A stretch of 64,000 bases of DNA from NCBI GenBank assembly GCA_004335835.1, contig RWJK01001573.1, positions 1-64,000 of the forward strand, read 5' to 3'. This document shows, one piece after another, positions 56,047 to 64,000 of this stretch. Position 1 is the stretch's first letter, and each line of letters starts with the position of its first letter. The position numbers and the translations under genes are program-made. The notes beneath the pieces are model-generated. The model worked only from the letters and a program-made list of their open reading frames with translations. It searched no databases and was not told the origin of the DNA. The stretch is from Scenedesmus sp. ARA3 (taxonomy: Eukaryota > Chlorophyta > Chlorophyceae > Sphaeropleales > Scenedesmaceae).

Positions 56047-58151
56047 ATGCAGGCGCGAGCAGGGCGGAGACAACAATGTTCAGCAGCAGGGGTTACCTTG
56101 GTGCTGCTGCAGCTAGCAGCACACGTAGCTGGCCACGGCCTGCTGCTGCAGCCACGCAGCAGAAACTGGCTAGCATATTTGAGCTCAAACAACTACTGGT
56201 CACATGGGCTGAATGCAGGAGGTGAGCGCTGCCCGCAGCATCTCCATGCAGCCAGGACACTTGCAACTGATCAGCAACTGCTCGATCAAGCCAGCAGACG
56301 CCGTAGCTGCAGCAGCTGTGGCCACCCGTTCCGCATGCAGGCGTGCTCAGCCTAATATGTTTGCATCTTGGACACTGCCCTATCGTTCCTTTGCAGGTGT
56401 GAATGTGGTGTCAAACAAAGGCAAGCTCAAGTGGCCGCATGGCAGACATGGGCTGTGCGGTGATCCATACAATGAAAAGAAGTGGGACGTGCCAGGGGAG
56501 GTGCAGCAGACCTACATCTCCGGCCAGGTGAGCTGCAAGTCCGCAGCAACAACCTGCTGCAGCACTGCTGCACATACGTTCATGTTCGTCGTGCATGCAG
56601 TTGCGTGTCCCATGTGCTGGTGTTGCTTGCTGGCCAGATGCAGCTGCAGCCTGCAGCAGCACACAACTGCTGCATACACAGCACCACTACCATACATCGT
56701 ATCCATTTGGATGCCATGTCCCACACACCCATCATCTACAGCATCTCTGGACGCCTGAACTCCTGTCTGATCATCCTGCTGCTGCTGCTGCTGCTGCTGC
56801 TGCAGGAGATCACCATTGACACCATGATTGCTGTGAACCACCTGGGGCGGCTCGACATGCAGATCTGTGACCTGGACGCGAAAGGGCTGAAGCAGTGCAA
56901 GGACCTGCAGCGGTGAGGCCTCGGCTGGTGATGATGTCTGCAGCTGTAGAAGAAGAGGCAGAGCAACTGCTGCCCGTAGCTGTTGTTGTTGGCTGCTTGC
57001 TGGTGCATGTGGGTGCAATTGCTGGTGGCGGCTGGTTGGCTGCTGTTGGCTGCTTGCTGCTGGCAGCTGCTGTTTGAGCCTTACGCAGCGTATGCACCAG
57101 CCGTGCTCTCTGCTGAATGTTTGCACTTGCAATCTGCTACCTGGCGCACGAACTATCCTGCTGACAAACGCATCACCTGCTGCCCAACATTCATGATCTT
57201 TTCAATCCTTGCGCTGCCACGTGCAGGGCTGAAGGCAAGGGCCGGCACTGGTACCTGCCCTTCATCCCAGACAGCTGCACATCAGCCTTCTCACAAACTA
57301 CTATTGACTGCTTTTGTATGGTGCAGGGTTGATGGCAAGGGGCGGCATTGGTACCTACCCTTCATCGCAAACTGGACCGGCGGCAACGCAGGCTATGTGC
57401 AGCCAGCCTACGGCGACGGCTCCTTCTCTTGGTACTACATGCCGTCTGTCCGCGCCGAGCAGGGCTGCAAGACGCAGCGCGAGTGCGATCAGTTCCGGGA
57501 CATGATTGTGTACCGCACCAAGTGGCGGCTGCCGGCTGGCTTTGAGTGCCGGCACTGCAAGCTGCAGTGGCACTACATGACAGCCAGCACGTGCTGGCCG
57601 CCGTGCCCTGAGCAGAACAAGGGCGAGCCGACGTGTGAGAACAAGCAGGTGTTTCTGACATGCGGCACGGGCTGGGCGCAGTACCCTGAGGAGTTCTGGA
57701 ATTGGTGAGTGGAAGTTTGAGTCAGATGCTGCTGCATTGGGGTAAATGGGTGTTTCAGTGCCTGCAGTGAACTTGCTGTCAGCACAAGTGTGTATGGGTG
57801 TAGATGAAAGGCTGTCGCATGCATGGATGTGGGTGCAGGGGCATTTTGCATGTAGGTATTATGAGGTGCGTGCTTGTGCAGTTGAACCCAATTGAATGAC
57901 GGCACCTCCAGCTCAACTGTGTGTCACTGTCGTTGCACCCTGATTTGTTATGCAGTGCTGATGTCAGCATCGCCGGCGCAACCAGCAGGGCTGCCACAAG
58001 CAATGACAAGCCGGTCTGGGAAGACAAGGTCAGCCTCAAAAGCGGCAAGTTTGGCTCGCCCCGGACATTTGTGATGGGTGTGTACAACCGCCGGCGGCTG
58101 CAGCAGACCAAGCGGCGGCTGCTGAGCTGGCTGACCATGCGCAACCGCTGA
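56047..58151 (+). CDS. AA15-like lytic polysaccharide monooxygenase (chitin-binding type 4 domain)
   Basis: Secreted copper enzyme expected to cleave chitin or cellulose oxidatively. Five exons join in frame to 328 residues: 56047-56221, 56397-56527, 56806-56912, 57327-57704, 57956-58151. A signal peptide (GVTLVLLQLAAHVAG) ends just before HGLLLQPRSRNW, so the mature protein would start with His, the first copper ligand. A second His lies in IAVNHLGRLDMQICDL, and an aromatic residue in PEEFWNCADVSI. Family cysteine motifs are GLCGDP, CKLQWHYMTASTCWPPC and NCADV. The C terminus is basic (NRRRLQQTKRRLL), with no anchor seen. A CTG tract abuts the acceptor of exon 3. Substrate is not predictable from this sequence. 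Family confident. Confidence 0.88.
57226..57300 (+). repeat. Acceptor-side shard of LPMO exon 4
   Basis: Repeats EGKGRHWYLPFI with a GTGCAG acceptor about 100 bp before the real exon (57327), then diverges. Confidence 0.88.
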
Positions 58152-61100
58152 GCTGCGCGCAGCTGCTGCTGCTGCTGCAGTGTGTGCAGCTGGCGCAGCA
58201 GCTGGGGGTGTCAGCAGCTGGGGAAGGAAGAACTGTTTCATTTGTAGCTGGCAGCCACGTGGAACATATGCGGTGCAGTCTGGTTGCTGCTTTGTGCAGG
58301 CGAACGCTGCTGCTGCTGCTGCTGCATGCTGTAGCAGCCCACCACGCCACGCAAGCAGTGTGGAGGCTGCATGTGTTGCACATAAGCACACAGCAGCAGC
58401 AGTAGCAGCAACAAGTCTGTTTGCGCAGCAGCCGCGCAGGGTCTGCATATCATGAACCCGCACCACAGCTAGCAGCAGCAGCCTCCAGCAAAAAGCACAT
58501 GCAGCAGCAACACTCAGCAACGCATCTCTGCTTGTGCTGGTGCTGCTGAGGGCTCCTGCTGAGGGCTGCACTGCATGGCCTTTTATGGGGTGGAGGATCC
58601 TAGCTGCTGTAGCAGTGTGCCTGGTGTTAATGCATCGGCTGCAACAGCAGCTGCTGGGTTGTGCTGCTGCTGCCGCCATCAATCATAGAAAGGGGGTGGG
58701 GTTTTGCGGGGTTTCGAAAGCTACCATGGTTTGAGCGCTTCCAGCACTCAGCCGCTTAGCTGTCTCTGTAGCTGCAGCAGCTGTGTGCCTGTACCACTTT
58801 TGCATGTGTGTTGGGTTCTAGTTTGAAAGCCGCAGAGGCTTCCATAAGAGGGGGGGGTGTCAGTCATGCCTGCTCCTCCTGCTCCTTGCACATTTGGCCT
58901 GTGAAAGGCCCCTAGGCCCCGTGTGTGGTTGTGCTGTGCTGTGCTGTTGCATGTGCTGCGGCAGCAGCTGGTGTTGATGTTGCATGTTGTGAATCGCCCA
59001 CCAAACTTATCACCAAACAACATCTCAGGGAGAGCATCGATTGCCTGCCCCCACCACAGTATGCTGCCAGAGTTGCTGTGCTGCACTGTCATTCTAGTTG
59101 GACTCTGAAGATTTGGAAAAGGGGCGTGCAGGGCGGCTGAAAGATGGGGCTTGCTGGTCAGAAGGTGTGTCCGCCTGCCTGTGCGCCCGCAGTCTTGCGA
59201 ATGGCTTCCTCGCAGCGTGCTGGTTTGTGCTTGGCTAAAGTGGAGGGTGTCGTGCCTTGGTGCATTGCGGCTGGCACAGTTTGTTGCATCTCTTTGGTTT
59301 GAGCTCCTGAAGAATCTCCAGCACACGCAGCGGTTGCAGGACTAACCGCAGCAGCAGCCGCAGCTGCAGCAGCTTCCCCATCTGCCGTGGGACGTGCTGC
59401 TGCTCAACGATAGCATGTGCAGGCGTCCCGCTTGCATTGCATGTCGGCATTTCGTTTTGCTATTTCATTGCACAGACTCTCTGGTCTCTGCGAATGCATG
59501 GATAGGCATGTTGTGCACTCGCTGCATGTGCACTGCGTGCGTGTGTGCGGTTTGCTGTTCTTTGAGAGTGCCTGAGTGCTGAGTGGAATGCATCAGGGGA
59601 GCAGTGTGCTTCTCCCCAGAGTGACCATCCGTTCTTTCGGCTTGCTGGCACTGGCAGCTGTTGCACAGCCGAGACTGTTACATTCTTGTGTATGGGCAGG
59701 GCGTGGTGGAGCCAGTCGCTCCCAGCAGCCTCACGGCTTGTCTGCGGCTTGATGTCACAGCAGCAGACTGCACACAACACACAGCACTCTGACTGCAGCA
59801 CCAACAAAATGCGTGGCGCGGCAGCAGCTGCTGCTGCTGCTGCCACAGCAGGAGAGATACAACAATTGCCACAATTGCATGCCGGTCACTGTGGACCTGC
59901 GTTGCGGCTGCTCAGCTCTGTACACTGCTTATGACGCAGGCTGCTGGTCAGCTCAGGTGCTGCCAGCAGGCTGCTTAGCTTGTCTTGCCACACACTCTGC
60001 ACAGCAGTCATGTATGAATGTGAATACCGAGATGTGCTGCTGAGGGACCGGCTGCTGAGTGTGACTGTGAGTTCCAGCGTACATCTTGCAGCATTCTGCT
60101 GTCTGCGTGCAGCGGTGACCCTCTAGCATGGCTGCTGTAACATGCACAGCCGCGTGCGGCGTGTGGCACCTGATCTGTCCGGCGTGGATATGTGCAAATC
60201 TCATGTGCGTTGCGCTGCAGGGAGTTTGAACTGTGCGTCGCTCACTAGAAGTGCGCTGTGCTGCGATGCCTTGAGTTGCTGCGGTGCATGTTTGCATGTG
60301 TGCATTGGCTGAGGGGTGGCGGGCGCTGGGCTGTGTCTGTGAGGGGTGATCAGATTCCATGGCAAGCATGGAATCTGCTCTGATGCTTTGTGGTGAGGAC
60401 TATCAAGGCCCTCAGGGCACGCCTGTTAATTCCCAGCTAACAAGTGTACCGTTTCGGCGACGCTCCCCATGCTTGTTGCTGCCGGGTGCAACTGGACGCT
60501 ACGCTGTGCAGCTGCTCTGTGGCGTTTGAGATCAACCATCATGCGGCCAGATGGCGCATCCTGCGAGGGTTTCAATGGCAAGGAATCTCCTGGCTGCTGC
60601 AAAGCACCCCCTTGCTGTCCGCCACGGCACCTGTGTGCGTGTGTGTGTCACATAAAGCTGCTTGTGTGCGTACGAGCATGCATGCATGTGTTTGTCTTTC
60701 TGTGTGTCCTGCCTCCATGAGGGGTATCATTAGGTGCAGCCGCGGCATCACATCTGATGTTCACAGTCAGGTAGAGGGCTTGTTCAGCCTAAATCTTGCA
60801 GGGTTTTGCTGAGCCCTGCAGCTCTCAGGCACAGCATGACCACTAGCTAGCAGCGCCTGCGGTTGTTGAACCGTTCAGGCTTCGCAACCCAGTGCGAGAG
60901 TTTTCGGGTGTGTTATCTGTGGCGGCCGGCTGGATGTCGTTCACTGCACAGGGGTGTGCAGGCATCAGGCATTGCTGTGGAGGCGCATCATTGAAACACA
61001 AACATTTGTGGGTCATTGGGTGCACTGGCTAGAAGTTTGGCATGCAGAATGGGTGGCTTTGCAAGGGTGTGCATGCTGCTGCACAAACCCAACGTTTGTA

Positions 61101-62487
61101 TGGTAACATACATCGCTCCTTCCAAAGCTTAAAAGAACCGCACGCGCTTTATTTTTATTGATCCAGCTCTGCATTAGCGTTACTCCGGCAGCACAGTGTA
61201 CAGAGTCGAAGCCTACTTTAGTTATGTACTTTGCAGTAAGACATGCAATCGTTGCATTAGTAATGCGCACTCACAGTGCTTGTCTTTCTAATACACCACT
61301 GCGTGAACACAATGACGACCGCCGCTGTAGGGCACTGCTTGGAAAAAACATGGTTACCCATGTGAAATTTGCAATCTGAAGCCGATACAGCAGCACAGCT
61401 GATGGGAAACAAAGATTGCAGTGCCATTCACGGCGCCTTGCAATTGGCCGCATGCCAGGCAAGAGCAGCGCAGTGCAGGCTCAGCCAGCCACAGTCAACA
61501 AATCAGCAGCCTGCAGCAGCTACAAGCGACTAGCTGCGGCCGGTACAGCAGCACAGGTGACCTGCTTGAACATATGCAAGGCAACCACCAACGACCGTGG
61601 CACTGCACGCAAAACAGGTCGACAGCAGGCTGTCGAACTGAAGTGTATAGTTGTGTCTGCCCTGGGGTAGGATGCAGCATATGCACGGCATAACACAGCA
61701 GCAGCTGCTGCTGATCGAATCCAACAACTGTGACATGACCATGACAGCTTGGATGCACGATCCTGCTTCACAGCTGGGCTGGAGCCCACCACATCAGCAA
61801 CCTGCGCCACAACTTTCGATTCAACGCAGCTGTGAATGGTGCAGATGCAGGCCATGGCACCCCACAGCATACACAGCTGCCTGTCGCATGCAACACGCTG
61901 GCAGCAGCAAGCAGTAGAAGCTGGCAGGTGATCATGCTGTTGTGCTCCAGCTGTGCTGTGATGGAAGCACAGCATGCATCCAAATGAGTTTGTATTGCAT
62001 GCCAACATCAACCCAACTGTCTACAACTGCAGCAGATACACCTACAGCAGATGCTACAGGCAACACGGCAGGCAGGCATCTGCAGCTGCGCTGCTCGCAA
62101 ACAGCAGCACACATCTGCCGGCAGCATTCATACACAGCAGCCGGCACAGAACACAACACACAGCAGGCGACAAGGTACACAGCAAGGCATTTGCATTCGC
62201 AGCAGCAGCAAGCTCAGGCTGCCTGCACAGCAGCCTCCCCAACTGTTGAACAGGCCACAGCTGCCAACAGCAACTGCCATGACGATGAGGCCACTGTGCT
62301 AGCTTGCAACCTTGCATGCACCTTGCAGCTGCAGCACAACAGCATGATCGTGCACAGCAGCTGCGCCGTACTGCTGCTGCTGTGCGCCACAACAATGGCC
62401 TTCTGGGCCCCCATACGCACACACGCGTGCCACACAGCCCTCTAATCATGAACCCTAATGGTGAAGCACAGCCTACACAGCGGCACA
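58152..62487. other. Large spacer without a recognised gene
   Basis: 4.3 kb between the LPMO stop and the MCTS1 end. The first ~600 bp are CTG/CAG-rich. A short hairpin (CAGATTCCATG / CATGGAATCTG, 5-nt loop) lies near 60352-60378. Cys-rich open stretches near 59850-59960 and 60520-60620 may hint at a small secreted protein, but I could not assemble it. Confidence 0.4.
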
Positions 62488-62570
62488 CTAGACCATCTTG
62501 AGGGTCTTCCACAGGCCATCATTCAAGTGCTGCATCAGCTCGACTCCGATACCCTTGTTCTGCATGATTG
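62488..62570 (-). repeat. Copy of the MCTS1 C-terminal end beyond the stop codon
   Basis: Repeats [20 protein letters not shown] including a stop codon, downstream of the real end at 62621. Confidence 0.9.
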
Positions 62571-62620
62571 CTAGCAGCACGAGCTGTGCTGTCGGCGCCA
62601 ACACAGCACGTACCAAGCAG

Positions 62621-63302
62621 CTAGGCCATCTTCAAGGTCTTCCACAGCCCGTCATTCAAGTGGTGCATCAGCTCCACGCCAATCCCTTTGTTCTGCTCCC
62701 GCATGTCTGCTGTGCTCATGGTGGTGAGGCCGACCGCCATCGCGTGCTCCTTGTCTTCCGCATAAATGGCCACTGGCGTGCCCGCATCCACCTACAGAAG
62801 CAAAAGGCAGCAGAGAAACAGGCAGCCAAGCGTTTTACAATGAGGTGGCGTCATGCACAGGTGTTGAGGGTTGTCAGGCCGACCGCCATCGCGTGCTCCT
62901 TCTTCCGCATATATAGCCACTGGCGTGCCCGCATCAACACACAGAAGCAAGACAAACACCAACAGCGGACAGCCAGGCAGACAGCCAATGTTTTCTATGT
63001 GGGGTGTTGCAGCATGCGCTGCTGCTGAGCGTGGTCAGGCGTACGGCCATCGCGTGGTCCTCTGTAACATGGCCCAAAGCTCACGGCAGCACCGCAGCAC
63101 CCACCTCATCGTGTATGGTGGCCCCCGGGCTGGTCAGTCCCGGGCACATGATGTTGGCCCCTGACAGCACGAACTTGATGGCCCCCTTGTCTGTGCGCAG
63201 CCGCGGCATCATGTTGGGGTACTGGTGCAGAATGCGCAGCGTGGGGAACCAGTGGTTGTCCCTGTCGCTGTAAAACAGCGGCACCTCGTTCATGAAGGCC
63301 AC
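62621..63302 (-). CDS. MCTS1: MCTS1/Tma20 translation re-initiation factor (3' part)
   Basis: MCTS1 pairs with DENR to recycle post-termination 40S subunits and aid re-initiation. Two exons are clear, 63105-63302 and 62621-62791, giving the C-terminal ~122 residues: [20 protein letters not shown], then the PUA domain ([39 protein letters not shown]) and the family tail [17 protein letters not shown]. Both exons are phase 0. The N-terminal exons must lie above 63302, perhaps past the window edge; I did not find them with confidence. Introns hold shards and a long CAG tract. Very confident on family. Confidence 0.93.
62860..63065 (-). repeat. Acceptor-side shards of the MCTS1 last exon
   Basis: Near 62870-62945 ([21 protein letters not shown]) and 63030-63065 ([13 protein letters not shown]). 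Both lie upstream of the real exon in gene direction. Confidence 0.85.
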
Positions 63303-63331
63303 CTGCATGTAGGAGGAGCTGTGGGAAAACA

Positions 63332-63332
<1 letters not shown>

Positions 63333-63380
<48 letters not shown>

Positions 63381-63420
63381 GAAGCAGCAGCAGCAGTAGC
63401 AGCAGAAGCAGCAGCAGCAT
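63333..63420. repeat. CAG/GAAGCAG tract
   Basis: An almost continuous CAG array with GAAG interruptions on the plus strand (CTG on the sense strand of MCTS1). It lies in the intron just upstream of the exon at 63302, next to a decayed acceptor-side copy of that exon near 63430-63480 (NINKVPLFYSNKD). Confidence 0.9.
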
Positions 63421-64000
63421 GTGAGGCGTGTCCTTGTTGCTGTAGAAGAGCGGCACCTTGTTGATATTGGCCACCTGCATGTAGGAAGGGCTGCTGCTGC
63501 AGCATCAGCAGCAGCAGCAGAGGCAGCAGTGCGCCTGTTGTGGCTGCTGGGCGCGTTGCTGGATGTCATGTGTGCGTAAAGCACAGCTGCTGCTGCTGCT
63601 GCTACTGCCGCTGCTGCTGCCGCAGCTCCTCCTACATGTGACTGCTTCTAGCAGGCCTGCTGCACTCAGTCGGCCCCCAAAACACCTGCTGAACTAAGCT
63701 CACCGTCTATGTCGTGCAGCGGCTGTTGCTGCGCAGCCAGGTGCTACTGTTGAGCTGCGCCAGGAATCCTGAAACCTGCCCACTGCCTGCGAAAACCTAC
63801 AACTCCGGCACTGCTGACTTGCTGCAACCCTGCAATGCTGTAGCTAGGTGTCACGCATCTCAAGAAAACAAGCGCATGACCGGCTGCTGCTGTGCCATAC
63901 AGGAGCAGTGCATGCTGACTGGTGAGTGCTGTTGCTGCCGTGCAGTGCCACTGCTGCGATACAGCACTGCAGACGCTGCGTCCTCACTGATGTGATCTAC

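Noticed and set aside
57226..57300. First copy of LPMO exon 4 as the real exon start
   Set aside because: After WYLPFI it diverges and has no suitable donor in frame. The copy at 57327 continues through the conserved domain.
60352..60378. Short hairpin CAGATTCCATG/CATGGAATCTG as a terminator or small-RNA gene
   Set aside because: An 11-bp stem is too short to argue for function in 4 kb of unassigned spacer.
59840..60640. Cys-rich stretches as a small secreted protein gene
   Set aside because: I could not join them with consistent splice phases, and no family was recognised.

Overview
The window is eukaryotic nuclear DNA, most likely from a green alga (Chlorophyta; a chlorophycean is my best guess). 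The genes are intron-rich, with GT donors (mostly GTGAGT/GTGCG) and CTGCAG-type acceptors. CTG/CAG trinucleotide tracts are everywhere. The gene set fits a photosynthetic eukaryote: chloroplast-type phosphoglycolate phosphatase, MRS2 magnesium transporter, SP1/MUL1-type RING ligase and an AA15-like lytic polysaccharide monooxygenase. There are no operons, no ribosome-binding sites and no CRISPR array. The species assignment is inference.

Layout, left to right: cytochrome P450 (minus, 3' end off the window, 1-4548); CCT8, chaperonin theta subunit (minus, 6232-14463); NOPCHAP1-like snoRNP assembly factor (plus, 14869-16607); a glutamine-rich low-complexity protein (minus, 19265-22264); NOL9/Grc3 polynucleotide 5'-kinase (plus, 22894-27992, with a 171-base assembly gap); phosphoglycolate phosphatase (plus, 28729-32956); 3-hydroxyisobutyrate dehydrogenase (plus, 33687-39663); MUL1/SP1-like RING E3 ligase (minus, 42398-45736); MRS2-type Mg2+ transporter (plus, 46098-53049); AA15-like LPMO (plus, 56047-58151); and the 3' part of MCTS1/Tma20 (minus, from 62621). 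Three pairs are divergent over short spacers (CCT8/NOPCHAP1, Q-rich/NOL9, MUL1/MRS2) and probably share promoter regions. For CCT8, NOPCHAP1, PGP, HIBADH, MUL1, MRS2 and the LPMO I could join exons by hand into one reading frame with every intron phase matching.

The genes are mostly housekeeping and do not form one pathway. NOL9, NOPCHAP1 and MCTS1 bear on ribosome and snoRNP biogenesis or translation. PGP clears photorespiratory 2-phosphoglycolate. HIBADH acts in valine degradation. CCT8 folds actin and tubulin.

The most unusual property is architectural. Almost every gene carries extra partial tandem copies ('shards') of its own exons. Acceptor-side shards lie upstream of the real exon and donor-side shards lie downstream, and the splice site is usually intact. 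At gene ends, shards that include the stop codon lie in the 3' flank. A single in-frame model uses one copy of each exon and leaves dozens of shards over. Other notable items: (CTG)n tracts running directly into 3' splice sites on the sense strand; two near-perfect intronic inverted repeats (34-bp and 32-bp arms) that could form small-RNA hairpins; an ~806-bp insertion flanked by an 11-bp direct repeat; and a 22-bp minisatellite that copies a splice junction.
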